Shown here in pieces: positions 21,925-33,337 of a DNA stretch of 64,000 nucleotides. Source of the stretch: Pristionchus mayeri (Eukaryota > Nematoda > Chromadorea > Rhabditida > Neodiplogasteridae); contig BTRK01000006.1 of assembly GCA_036245805.1 (NCBI GenBank), forward strand, positions 28,338,901-28,402,900, in the 5' to 3' direction. The translations under genes and the position numbers were made by a program. The notes under the pieces are model-generated. The model did not search any database and had not been told where the DNA came from. It saw only the letters and a list, made by a program, of their open reading frames with translations. Every line of letters starts with the position of its first letter. Positions within the stretch are counted from its first letter, which is position 1.

Positions 21925-22645
21925 TCATAAACGTGCACAGCCCAGAAGAAACTCTTGTTCAAGAAACTCTCCATCCACAGCACGCATCAAACAAGCAGAG
22001 ACAGATGTTACAGGAACAGATCCCGATCCTGCATAGCATTTACAAAGTAGTTTCATAAGAAGACATTCTAAGATACCTTGGATGTTATTGAAAAGCGCGC
22101 AGCCGACTGAGACGATCGCTGCTCCGACATTGAAAGGTGGTGCCACTTGTGATGACAACTGGCTATTTCTTCTTTTTTCCCTTCTTCTATGTTCGAGGGC
22201 CTTGTTCATCACATCTTTAACTTCCGCTTCGGCTCCTCCAACTATGATGAAATTGAAATTGCGCAGCGGATCACTGTTGATGAGATGAACGATGTTTTTG
22301 ACCGTCTCATCTTCAGCGAATGCCTGGAGTAATATAGAAATTTACATTGAAAAAAATAGGTGTAACCTCATAGTCCAAAATGTGAAGAGTGCAGGATGAT
22401 TTGGAGATTTTGTTTACTTTCGTGATAGTCGGATCAATGAATGTGACGGGAGGCATGCATTTCTCGAGAGACTAAATCAATGTATGTCTTTGATTGCAAG
22501 TAATTAGCTCACCTGTAAGAAGGCATCAGTTGCCAGTTCTCCATTGCGCAGCCGATTGTTACCGGAGATCAAACGCCTGATGAAAATTAAATTTAATAAA
22601 CTACCGTGAGATTCCACTAACTTGATGGCGTAGTATGCTACATAC
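21925..22645 (-). CDS. Spliced hypothetical protein, 5' end missing
   Basis: Five exons on the minus strand join in frame: 22,645-22,622 (partial), 22,576-22,513, 22,471-22,367, 22,323-22,077 and 22,028-21,925. The introns are 45, 41, 43 and 48 bp with GT..AG ends, which supports a real gene. The product reads YYAIKRLISGNNRLRNGEL and ends LLGCARL in this model. A basic patch (EHRRREKRRN) is followed by a hydrophobic stretch (NVGAAIVSVGCALFN). I do not recognise the family. The 3' end is uncertain: further well-formed splice sites exist down to 21,398, where a Lys/Ser-rich terminal exon (21,652-21,398, ending LLLSDSYE) could belong to another isoform. The upstream exon is interrupted at about 22,645 by a palindromic MITE. 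Confidence 0.55.
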
Positions 22646-22652
22646 CTTTATA

Positions 22653-22789
22653 TTATAAAGGTATTCAATATCAAAATATGTCAAAATGCAAACTTTTTAA
22701 AATTTCGAGTTTTCGTACAAAATGGTTGAAAAATCGAAATTTTAAAAAGTTTGCATTTTGACATATTTTGATATTGAATACCTTTATAT
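22653..22789. mobile_element. Near-perfect palindromic MITE
   Basis: TATAAAGGTATTCAATATCA runs to its inverse ending CTTTATA. The arms are about 60 bp around GAGTTTTCGTACAAAATGG. AT-rich. It lies just upstream of the last recognisable exon of the minus-strand gene. Confidence 0.8.
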
Positions 22790-23076
22790 GCTCCAGTATG
22801 ACTCCTCGTCCAAATTTGAACGCGATTGGAGGCTATAAGTTGTTGTTACAGTCAAACGAAAATTTGGAAATAACGAGAAAAGTTGAGGTTTAGCACATTC
22901 AAGGCGAAAAATGAAAACGAATACCATTCATGATTGGACAGGAAAAAAGCTTATTCGGGGTAGAAAAAGGCGTAGATTTCGAATCTATAATAATCTCGTG
23001 GTTGGTAGGAACATTTATTTTCACGACAAATTTCATCGAAAATTCAACTGGGAAAAATGAATTTTAATTTTTTTCA
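22790..23076. repeat. Inverted copy of the 6.5-6.8 kb repeat
   Basis: ATGCTCCAGTATGACTCCTC onward is the inverse of 6,490-6,775, with few differences. It directly abuts the large palindrome. Confidence 0.8.
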
Positions 23077-25724
23077 GCATACCTATTCCTCAATGATGTA
23101 CAGTCCAGTCAGATCCCTACATGAAAATGGGACTCCCCGGGAGTCCCCGGGTGTCCCCCCGCCATTTTGCGGCTCGGGCAGATAAAGAACTAATTCGAAT
23201 TTTTGGTTTTCAGACTCAGGAGGTCCTTCCCGATCGATTGGTATATAATTCACTAGTCCGGATGCCCCTCGCCTTGGACGGGGGCCCCGTCCTAGAGGAG
23301 GTAAAAAATGTATATAATATATCTGACCCAGGGAATAATAGTTGACCCAAGGCTAATTATTGATTGGTATACGGTATTTCACCCAATGCTAATTATTGAT
23401 TAGTATACGGTAGTTCAAATATCAAAGGTCAAAATCATAAATCTGACCCACGGAATAATAGTTGACCCATGACTAATTATTGATTGGTATACGGTAGTTG
23501 TCCCAATGCTAATTATTGATTAGTATACGGTAATGGACCGATGCCTTTCTATCGTCATCCATACCTCCCCTTCATATTTCGCAATCCGGACAGACGGCGT
23601 GACACTGCGCTTTATATTAGGTTGTCCGGAAAGTCATTGTGTATTTTTCAAAACTTTATTTCTTGGGGAAGGGAAAAGCATACGTTCAATTATACTTGTC
23701 CTCATTATTGACAATATGTGCCCAACGTACCTGAAATGTATGGATCCCCTCCCTTTAGAACCCGCCTAGGCGCGAATAAAAGTATTGCTTGAGAGCATAC
23801 TCGAGACTTCCACGGTAATTGAACGACCTATCTCTAAGAACATATACCAGGTCTGCGAAAAGCCAGTAATCAGACGGGGTCATGCCAGTAGAATACGGGG
23901 GGTGAGGGAGAACCATCCATCCATATCCAGCCAATTCCTGCTTGACTTGATTGGAGACCTGGGGACCGGGGTCGCTTTTGTTGATTATACACTTTCTTGT
24001 CCTTCAGCCTTGAACGATCGACTTCCAACTTCAAATGCTGTAGTTATGTGACGTACTTGGCCCCGGTACTAGTCATGCCATCAGGGAGTAGCTCCGAGTA
24101 GATCACACCATCCACTCCTAACCACATTGACAGCTTGTTGTTCTTGGGGTGCAGGTCAAGTTTGGGGACACCCTGCGGGGTTTCTCCTTCTCCAACAAAC
24201 TGGGCTCTGCTGTGGTTCTTATCGTAGAGGATCCATTTCTCATTCCCCATTATGAGCCGTTCCAGCCATCGATCCCCACCTTGGAGAATGAGGAGAGTAA
24301 TGGAATCATCGACTCGACGGTCTCGGCTGGCTTGGCTCAGATCATCATGGGATATGAATCGACCGATAAATTTCATCCTTTCAAGAGATCTCAAGCCTTC
24401 TCTGACAGTGCTATGGTGGACTCTTAGTGTAATAGAAATTTCACGGGCACTTTGAAGTGGGTCCGTTTCAACAGCTTTCTTCAAAGTCTCAATATGCAAC
24501 GAATGCGGTCTCCCAGATCGATCACATTCATTGAGGGAAAAGTCGTATTCTTCGAAGCGATGGATCCAATTCCTGAAGGTGTTGTAGAGAGGGCATGTGT
24601 ATTATAAACATTCTTCAGTAGGGTCTCCGAATCCTCCATCGTGGTGTAGGATATAGTGAGGTAAAGCAGAACATGTCGGAAGTGGGTGGCCCCAGGAACA
24701 TATATCGTTGCTCTACTAGAGCCTGACTGAAGGGAAGGGAATGGGGAGTTGCTTATTATAACGGCCCCTCACTGTTTGTTATTCACTGGGAATGAGAGAA
24801 ATCCAAACTGCATTAGGAACGAGCAGTGTTAAAACAAAACCATATACAAAGATTTTCCGGACAACCTGATATATGAGAGGAATCGCGAGAGAATCGACCA
24901 CTTGAGGGGGGTGAGCGGCGGTAGGAAAAAAAATTGTCCTATCTAGAAGAAATTTCTGTGGGAAGTACTTCAAATGATGCTCTCTCAAACTGCGTCGTCA
25001 GAATTTCGATATCTGTCGTTATCGTCGAGATTCAGAAGGCCAAACATTGGACTATCACTTTTCGAAAGTCAAATCGGGAACATAAAAATGATCATAAAAT
25101 CGTTTAAAATAACGATAGAAAGTCGTTCTTTGCTTAGAAAGAAAGCTATTAAAATGCGCTACAACTTTCATGTTGACATAATCATTCGTGGTGTTCATCC
25201 TGATGCGGAGCGGTCGGGGGAACCAAAAATGTCATAACTTTGGAAATCGGAAATTCATTTTGAGTTATCATGCTTAAGTTGTTGTACATGTATGTGCCTC
25301 ACTCCTGCCCAAAAATTAGGGAAATCGGAGTATAGAAAAAAAAAGCGGGCTTAATATGGTGAAACGACCTCAAAACGAGTTCCGGACAAGAGTACTTCCG
25401 TATCTTCAATTTACCTCATTTGGGCTCAAAATCATCTAAAACGACCGAAAACAACATTTGACTTTGTTTCCCCCCATGTTATTGCGCTTTCATTGGTCAT
25501 AAATGAACTTCCGACCGAAAATTTGAAAATCGATATTTTGACCTTTTCCAAGTTGCGGGATGAGCTCTATTGCGCTAAGGTTGTTTCAAATAATGTAAAA
25601 ACATTCCTGGAAACGACTCTCAAAAAGCGGGCATCTGGAAATGCAAAATACAACATGAGAAATCCAATGAAAGGCGCTAGAATGCACATAAGGTCAAACC
25701 GGACACAGGGACCTGATTCATGGC
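23077..25724. repeat. Left arm of large palindrome (2,648 bp)
   Basis: Every paired feature keeps the coordinate sum 51,533 with the right arm (25,809-28,456), so there is no indel over 2.65 kb. I noticed about six substitutions (for example at 23,276, 23,738 and 23,847). The arm contains GACTCCCCGGGAGTCC, a short CTAATTATTGATTGGTATAC tandem repeat (23,350-23,530), a mariner copy and sequence from the recombinase array linker at its inner end. Confidence 0.95.
23617..24869 (-). mobile_element. Degenerate mariner in left palindrome arm
   Basis: TIRs TTAGGTTGTCCGGAAAGTC and TCAGGTTGTCCGGAAAATC, flanked by TA. The transposase reading (minus strand, best open part 24,499-24,044) keeps HTH-like and catalytic regions but has frameshifts at both ends. 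The first catalytic Asp of the GDEKW motif is replaced (GNEKW). It is a mirror image of 26,664-27,916. Confidence 0.85.
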
Positions 25725-25808
25725 TAGAAATGTAGATCTCGACGAGATAAACATTTTATCTGTTGAAAGTAAGTTTCTATCTTATCGTTGAAGCGCGCTA
25801 GAGAGACT
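25725..25808. repeat. 84-bp palindrome spacer made of recombinase-array sequence
   Basis: The minus strand reads GCGCGCTTCAACGATAAGATAG...ATCTCGTCGAGATCTACATTT, the segment that precedes the linker in every unit of the 6.8-17 kb array. It is continuous with the linker copy in the left arm. The right arm therefore begins at an inverted junction inside a copy of the recombinase element. Confidence 0.9.
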
Positions 25809-28456
25809 GCCATGAATCAGGTCCCTGTGTCCGGTTTGACCTTATGTGCATTCTAGCGCCTTTCATTGGATTTCTCATGTTGTATTTTGCATTTTCAGAT
25901 GCCCGCTTTTTGAGTGTCGTTTCCAGGAATGTTTTTACATTATTTGAAACAACCTTAGCGCAATAGAGCTCATCCCGCAACTTGGAAAAGGTCAAAATAT
26001 CGATTGTCAAATTTTCGGTCGGAAGTTCATTTATGACCAATGAAAGCGCAATAACATGGGGGGAAACAAAGTCAAATGTTGTTTTCGGTCGTTTTAGATG
26101 ATTTTGAGCCCAAATGAGGTAAATTGAAGATACGGAAGTACTCTTGTCCGGAACTCGTTTTGAGGTCGTTTCACCATATTAAGCCCGCTTTTTTTTTCTA
26201 TACTCCGATTTCCCTAATTTTTGGGCAGGAGTGAGGCACATACATGTACAACAACTTAAGCATGATAACTCAAAATGAATTTCCGATTTCCAAAGTTATG
26301 ACATTTTTGGTTCCCCCGACCGCTCCGCATCAGGATGAACACCACGAATGATTATGTCAACATGAAAGTTGTAGCGCATTTTAATAGCTTTCTTTCTAAG
26401 CAAAGAACGACTTTCTATCGTTATTTTAAACGATTTTATGATCATTTTTATGTTCCCGATTTGACTTTCGAAAAGTGATAGTCCAATGTTTGGCCTTCTG
26501 AATCTCGACGATAACGACAGATATCGAAATTCTGACGACGCAGTTTGAGAGAGCATCATTTGAAGTACTTCCCACAGAAATTTCTTCTAGATAGGACAAT
26601 TTTTTTTCCTACCGCCGCTCACCCCCCTCAAGTGGTCGATTCTCTCGCGATTCCTCTCATATATCAGGTTGTCCGGAAAATCTTTGTATATGGTTTTGTT
26701 TTAACACTGCTCGTTCCTAATGCAGTTTGGATTTCTCTCATTCCCAGTGAATAACAAACAGTGAGGGGCCGTTATAATAAGCAACTCCCCATTCCCTTCC
26801 CTTCAGTCAGGCTCTAGTAGAGCAACGATATATGTTCCTGGGGCCACCCACTTCCGACATGTTCTGCTTTACCTCACTATATCCTACACCACGATGGAGG
26901 ATTCGGAGACCCTACTGAAGAATGTTTATAATACACATGCCCTCTCTACAACACCTTCAGGAATTGGATCCATCGCTTCGAAGAATACGACTTTTCCCTC
27001 AATGAATGTGATCGATCTGGGAGACCGCATTCGTTGCATATTGAGACTTTGAAGAAAGCTGTTGAAACGGACCCACTTCAAAGTGCCCGTGAAATTTCTA
27101 TTACACTAAGAGTCCACCATAGCACTGTCAGAGAAGGCTTGAGATCTCTTGAAAGGATGAAATTTATCGGTCGATTCATATCCCATGATGATCTGAGCCA
27201 AGCCAGCCGAGACCGTCGAGTCGATGATTCCATTACTCTCCTCATTCTCCAAGGTGGGGATCGATGGCTGGAACGGCTCATAATGGGGAATGAGAAATGG
27301 ATCCTCTACGATAAGAACCACAGCAGAGCCCAGTTTGTTGGAGAAGGAGAAACCCCGCAGGGTGTCCCCAAACTTGACCTGCACCCCAAGAACAACAAGC
27401 TGTCAATGTGGTTAGGAGTGGATGGTGTGATCTACTCGGAGCTACTCCCTGATGGCATGACTAGTACCGGGGCCAAGTACGTCACATAACTACAGCATTT
27501 GAAGTTGGAAGTCGATCGTTCAAGGCTGAAGGACAAGAAAGTGTATAATCAACAAAAGCGACCCCGGTCCCCAGGTCTCCAATCAAGTCAAGCAGGAATT
27601 GGCTGGATATGGATGGATGGTTCTCCCTCACCCCCCGTATTCTACTGGCATGACCCCGTCTGATTACTGGCTTTTCGCAGACCTGGTCTATGTTCTTAGA
27701 GATAGGTCGTTCAATTACCGTGGAAGTCTCGAGTATGCTCTCAAGCAATACTTTTATTCGCGCCTAGGCGGGTTCTAAAGGGAGGGGATCCATACATTGC
27801 AGGTACGTTGGGCACATATTGTCAATAATGAGGACAAGTATAATTGAACGTATGCTTTTCCCTTCCCCAAGAAATAAAGTTTTGAAAAATACACAATGAC
27901 TTTCCGGACAACCTAATATAAAGCGCAGTGTCACGCCGTCTGTCCGGATTGCGAAATATGAAGGGGAGGTATGGATGACGATAGAAAGGCATCGGTCCAT
28001 TACCGTATACTAATCAATAATTAGCATTGGGACAACTACCGTATACCAATCAATAATTAGTCATGGGTCAACTATTATTCCGTGGGTCAGATTTATGATT
28101 TTGACCTTTGATATTTGAACTACCGTATACTAATCAATAATTAGCATTGGGTGAAATACCGTATACCAATCAATAATTAGCCTTGGGTCAACTATTATTC
28201 CCTGGGTCAGATATATTATATACATTTTTTACCTCCTCTAGGACGGGGCCCCCGTCGAAGGCGAGGGGCATCCGGACTAGTGAATTATATACCAATCGAT
28301 CGGGAAGGACCTCCTGAGTCTGAAAACCAAAAATTCGAATTAGTTCTTTATCTGCCCGAGCCGCAAAATGGCGGGGGGACACCCGGGGACTCCCGGGGAG
28401 TCCCATTTTCATGTAGGGATCTGACTGGACTGTACATCATTGAGGAATAGGTATGC
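25809..28456. repeat. Right arm of large palindrome (2,648 bp)
   Basis: Inverted partner of 23,077-25,724, with about 99.8 percent identity by eye. The pairing ends at 28,456 (GGTATGC); beyond it the flanks diverge at once. Confidence 0.95.
26664..27916 (+). mobile_element. Degenerate mariner in right palindrome arm
   Basis: TA-flanked, 1,253 bp, with inverted ends matching TTAGGTTGTCCGGAAA. The open segment 27,034-27,489 encodes 151 residues with an HTH region (REISITLRVHHSTVREGL) and GNEKWILYD in place of the catalytic GDEKW. Frame breaks before and after it, and a stop near VFYWHDPV, make it a pseudogene. The transposase of this family normally has a DD34D triad. Confidence 0.85.
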
Positions 28457-28684
28457 ACCTCTCTCACACAAGCCATCACTCAAGCCTATTGGCACAGCGC
28501 AGCCAACAATTTCACGGTCTTACATGGCATTTCATGGCAAATTTCCTGAAAAACATTCGCGTCGAGACCAATCGCGAGAGAGCATGTAAATTCACGAGAG
28601 ATTTGCTCTCTTTCTCTGCGCTCTCTTATCTCTCGCTCACCCCCTGTAGAACGCCGTGTCTTAAATGTACCTGCATCAGTCATA
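28457..28684. other. Unique flank, no gene recognised
   Basis: A short ORF covers this stretch but resembles nothing known. It contains CGCGAGAGAGCATG and CACGAGAGATTTGCTCTC runs. Confidence 0.4.
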
Positions 28685-29846
28685 TTAGGTTGAACGGAAA
28701 GTCTTTATAAACCGATTTGCTGGATCACTGCTCTGTGTAGGAGACCTTTGGCGTTCCCTCGCCTCTAGTGAATAACACACGACGAAGGGACTATCTGGTC
28801 AACAACTCCCCATTCCACTCCTTTCATTCTGCCACTAGTAAGACCACGATGTTTGTTCCCACGGCCTTGCACATCCGCAACGTTCTGTTATTCTTATTCC
28901 TCTCTCACACTACAATGAAGGAATCGGAATGTCAGTTGACTGAAGTCTACGAGTCATATGCCCCTCACTACCAGACCATACGCAATTGGTACCAACGCTT
29001 CGAGAAGGGGGACTTTTCCATGAATGATCATGACCGGTCTGGGAGGCCACCCGAGCTGGATTTGGATGCGCTACGGACCGTAGTGGAATCGGATCCTTTC
29101 AAAAGCTCCCGCGACATGGCAGCCACACTTGGGACCAGCTTGACCACCGTGTCGATGATTCCCTTTCTCTACTCACTCTTCACGCTGGAGATCGATGGTT
29201 GGACCGTCTCATAACAGGGGACGAGAAGTGGGTCTACTATGAGAATCACCATAGGAGGGTACAATGGGTGGATGCCAATGAGACCCCACAGGACGTCGCA
29301 AAGCCTGACCTTCACCCCAATAAAATCTTGCTTTCTGTCTGGTGGGGAGTGGATGGCCCGATTTAGTGGGAGCTTCTACCTGAGGGGCGGACAATTACTG
29401 GAGATGTCTACACGAAACAACTACGGAATCTCAAGAAGGCAGTCGCACAATCTCCCCTGAACGGCAAGAAAGTGTACTATCAACAGAACAGGATAACGAC
29501 CCCATGTTGAACGGCAGGTCAAGCAGGAGCTGTCCAAATATGGCTGGATGGTTCTCCCTCATCCACCGTATTCTCCTGACTTGGCCCCCTCGGATTATTG
29601 GTTGTTCTCGGATCTGACCTGTCATCTCGATCAGAGATCATTCACTTCCCGTGGAGCGATCGAGGCCGCACTCAAGCAATATTTTATTCGCACCGAGATG
29701 GGTTATATAAGGAGGGAATCCATAAGTTGCCTGAACGTTGGAGATTTGTCGTAGATAACAATGGTGCATACGTTTGATTTCGCTCTTGCGCTTTATTGTC
29801 AGAAGAAGGGAAAAAAAAGTTTATAAAGACTTTCCGTTCAACCTTA
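28685..29846 (+). mobile_element. Second degenerate mariner
   Basis: TIRs TTAGGTTGAACGGAAAGTCT (left, TA before it at 28,683) and AGACTTTCCGTTCAACCT (right). Transposase remnants in changing frames include NDHDRSGRPPELD (DNA-binding region), ITGDEKWVYYE (first catalytic Asp retained) and PPYSPDLAPSDYWLF (last catalytic Asp region). It is broken by frameshifts and stops near 29,160, 29,364 and 29,508. A different subfamily from the copy in the palindrome. Confidence 0.85.
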
Positions 29847-30373
29847 GCACTTAGCACCCCACTCACCCACGGCACCAAAAGAATATTCCTTAAAGTTACC
29901 CAACAAGGACGAAGCCCTGATCTCACCCTGATCCCGTCGCGTGTACGAGAGAGTATGCAAAAGTGAGAGAGCGCGGATCATTTCCGGCTTTCCCTTGAGG
30001 CTATTATTGATTTTTAGCATTTTTGTATATTCATTCTATACTAATTCAACCATCGGCTATTCGATGGAGGACAAAAAAAATGGGTCAATTTCGTCCTTGT
30101 TGGGTAACTTTAATAGCTGTCCCTTGATCAAGACAAAAAGGGCATGCGCCAGGTGATGAGTGCGACTTCAGATTGTAGACTTTTCTCCTCGCCTAGAACC
30201 ACTGTATCTGTTTGGGGAGACGAGAGAAGAGCGCCGTTTTCGCATGAAATCGACTCACTATTTCACTCCAATTTCCGTTCAACCTTAGCACTTAGCTCCC
30301 CACTCACCCACGGCACCAAAAGAATATTCCTTAAAGTTACCCAACAAGGACGAAACCCTGATCTCACCCTGAT
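29832..30373. repeat. 104-bp direct repeat flanking a TTAA MITE
   Basis: TTTCCGTTCAACCTTAGCAC through CTGATCTCACCCTGAT occurs at about 29,832-29,935 and again at 30,270-30,373. The first copy continues into the full MITE; the second ends inside the MITE start. It looks like a segmental duplication made after MITE insertion. Confidence 0.75.
29890..30113. mobile_element. TTAA-flanked MITE, copy 2
   Basis: TTAA at 29,890-29,893 and 30,110-30,113 enclose AGTTACCCAACAAGGACGA ... TCGTCCTTGTTGGGTAACT. The interior is the inverse of copy 1 at 5,967-6,192. A truncated third copy begins at TTAA 30,331 and stops at about 30,375. Confidence 0.8.
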
Positions 30374-30375
30374 GA

Positions 30376-31359
30376 TTCCTGATGACCCTGACCTTATGGA
30401 CAAATTCGATTAAATTTGAAATTCTGAATCCGCACGTCACGGCGGTTCCAACCATGTAACTCGTTTGGCTCGAAATTGCGTCAATGAAAAGTTGAATTTT
30501 TAAAAATTATTGTAATAATTCGCGAAAAATGGAGTGGATAGGCGCAATCAGCATGAAATTCTACCCCGGAAACCCTATTCGCGTAATTTTAGCACTTTCC
30601 AGAGAGGCGGCATACTCGAAAACCCGTTTTCGACGTGACGCCATCTGGAGCCAACGACGATTCTGGGGCAAAATGAATGTGCCCACCGTTTTCAGAACAT
30701 TCAATTACCCCAAAGCATATTGTTTCAGGAAATCGAGGTTTTTTTGCTGTCCCGGAACCTGTCGGATCTGCTCGATTCTTAGGCGAACGGCCTCATATAT
30801 GATATATTGTATTGTCTATAATATATTGTCTGTTACGCACATGCATGCTTACTTGGTCGTCATGCGTGCAAGATGCTGTGATCCTCTTTAATTGCTTATC
30901 ATTCTACATCGGTAATTTTGTGAGCTCGTTATCTGCCCATCTAACGATTCGATCGTGAACTCGATATGAAGGATCTTTCGTTCCCAGATATATCGCAGTT
31001 AAGATCACGCAATCGGGCTTGGATCGCAGATGATCGTCCGCGTCGAGACAGACTAATGTGAAGGGCCAAACTTTCCTCCTAAAGATACCTTTTAATAATG
31101 TTAATGCTCATGAAATTTACTTGGTGTTGTCTTTCACTTTGATTCCATCAAAGCTACGTGCAAAGTGGAGAATCAACGGCGAATCGCCGTGAGAAATGAG
31201 ATTTTTCAACTCTCGACAGGACATTGGACAAGAAGTGATTTGTCCCTCGAGGGCCCTCACGAATTCTTCGTTGTACATCCAGTAATGCGGAGCGAAAATA
31301 TGAGAGAAAGGAGTGAATTTGTTCTTCGAGTGAACATAATACCACCTCAGATTAAACTA
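30376..31359. other. No gene recognised
   Basis: ORFs at 30,529-30,891 and 31,165-31,365 have no family resemblance and lack consistent splice structure. No inverted arms were found here. Confidence 0.35.
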
Positions 31360-31729
31360 CTGTAAGAAAATAAAACATTCCGCGCATTTCTCAACATTAC
31401 GCATCGTGAAAATGGGCGGAGCCTGAATTAAATAATCACGCGTGCGAGTGCGATTTGTGTGCGGCAGTGCAAACTGCGCCAAACTCGTTCTTTCGTGTTG
31501 TGTTAACACATTTGAAATTCGTTGTACATCGATTTAGTTACTACTTTAAACAATAGCATAGCGAATGGCGTAAATTGCGCGAATGAAAAAAAATCGCTTG
31601 TCGAAATCGTAAGTGCGACCCATTGATAAAGGGCCGATAATCAACAATTTGGCCCAAATTATTTGGGCCGATTGGAGGCGGAGCATGCTAAACAGAGAAT
31701 TGTAAAAGCTGAGCATTTGAATCTTACAA
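31360..31729. mobile_element. TA-flanked MITE (CTGTAAGA ends), copy 1
   Basis: CTGTAAGAAAATAAAACATT ... ATTTGAATCTTACAA between TA dinucleotides (31,358-59 and 31,730-31). Matches 55,543-55,897 in inverse orientation over the whole length, including GGGCGGAGCCTGAATTAAAT and GGGCCGATTGGAGGCGGAGC. Copy 2 is about 15 bp shorter. Confidence 0.75.
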
Positions 31730-32001
31730 TACCTTGCTTCACCCTCTTCGCATTGCAAGCACATCTCGACTCTAGCAATTTTAGATGATTAGAATAAGGT
31801 TCTCTTCATGCGAAATTCATTTGAAATAATATCACAGTCAAAGTATCGATTAATCGCTTAAATTTCCTAGGGTTTTTAATTTAATTGTTTACGCTATCTA
31901 AACCTGCTTTAGACTAAGTCGTTGTAAACAAGAAGTACATCCTATACAGATCTTGAGGAGATAACTTACTGTTAGACAATTCGTCTGCAAAAAATTGTGT
32001 T
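31730..32001. other. Short intergenic stretch, nothing seen
   Basis: AT-rich, without ORFs, repeat arms or recognisable sites. Confidence 0.4.
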
Positions 32002-32463
32002 TTAAAACGCTGTCTCCCTTAGAACGGAGGGGTAGGTGGCACAATCGTTGAAAGTCATCCAATGAAGCTCAAACTTTAGGGTTAGAGTGCCTATGGGTGG
32101 GACACACTTCAGCCAAAAAACTAGACCAAAAAGTTGATCTTTGAACTTTGGAATCCGAAATTTTCAAAGTGATTTAAGCACGGCGTGTTATACACCAATC
32201 GAAAGAGCATAAAAAGTTATGTCATAATCCAAGTTTTCAATACATTAAACCACACGGTGTTTCAGAAAAGTGAGAAAAACTGCAAAATTTGCATGTTTTC
32301 AATTTTCAAAAAAATAAAGCACCACTTTCCTACAATTTCCACATCGGGAAAATGAGATATATGGTGTAAAATTGCATGCCAAATCCAAAAAAAAATCCCG
32401 TTGATGAAATCGGTACCACAAGTAGACTTTTCGGCGAAAAACTAGCACGCAATCGTCGACTCA

Positions 32464-32474
32464 GGTTCGATTCC
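32464..32474 (+). promoter_or_regulatory. Consensus pol III B box in TIR arm
   Basis: GGTTCGATTCC is an exact match to the eukaryotic pol III B box, preceded by CTAGCACGCAATCGTCGACTC, which resembles a tRNA anticodon and variable region. No convincing A box was found. The inverse occurs at 36,500-36,510 in the other arm without change. Confidence 0.45.
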
Positions 32475-32655
32475 GCCCGACGGCATGAACTTTTGCCAAC
32501 TTTTTTCTTGCTTATTTGGTCTTTTTATCAATGTCTTTGACTGTTGTTGCTATTTCGTGTCATTTTTATGAGATCCAGCTCGTTATAATGTTGCGATTTG
32601 CTTTATCTGCGCAAACATTTCCAGAATCGGTGTACAATTTCAAATGTCAAGGCTA

Positions 32656-32960
32656 ACTTTCATTTATATACGAAGTTTACAAGAAGTTCTACCTCAATTG
32701 GAAAGAGGAAACTCCAGAGGAAAGACTGAATGCAAGACAGATTGACTCGTACTACAGTCGGATCAAGACAGAGAGAAGAGACGGTTCTGTGAAGGAAGCA
32801 AAGAAGAAAGGAGGGAAGAAATGCAAGAGTACGAAGAGAGCCGATGATGGAATGGATGTATGCGAGAACGATGAAGATGATGAAGAGGACATCGATGATG
32901 GCATTGACGAAGGAGTGTTCGACGATGAAGACTTCAAGAGTGACAGAGATCTCGTATCAG
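32656..32960 (+). CDS. Coding-like exon, unknown protein (fragment)
   Basis: Open for about 100 codons between a TAA upstream and a possible splice donor (TATCAG-gttgat) at 32,961. The product is lysine-rich then acidic: YKKFYLNWKEETPEERLNA, a basic stretch AKKKGGKKCKSTKRA, and an acidic run ENDEDDEEDIDDG. It has third-base variation and charge blocks like a nuclear protein. No family was recognised and no downstream exon is assigned. It lies inside the fold-back element and may be captured host sequence or part of a transposon protein. Confidence 0.4.
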
Positions 32961-33337
32961 GTTGATCATAAAGTGTTGTCCGATTTTAACCAATGTGCAT
33001 TCTGGCATCTCCCTTCGTTCGTTTTTGCCCAATCAACCCAGGTCTATTAGTGGTAGATAGGGACGTCTACACTCTCTTCAGCGCACACTATCATAAATCT
33101 GTCCGACCAAGGAAACGAATACAGCAATGTCCCAAACTTCATGTGAGCGACCTATACCCTGACTTTTTGAAGGATCAGCATTTCATTTAGAACAGATATA
33201 TGACCCTATCTTTACCACATTAGTAAAGGACGATTGTCGTATGTTGCACCGGCAATATTGATGCTGATCAGCCTCGAATGGCCTATTAGAGATAGGCGCG
33301 TAATCCGAGTTTGGGATTTCATGAAAATTGTCACGAC

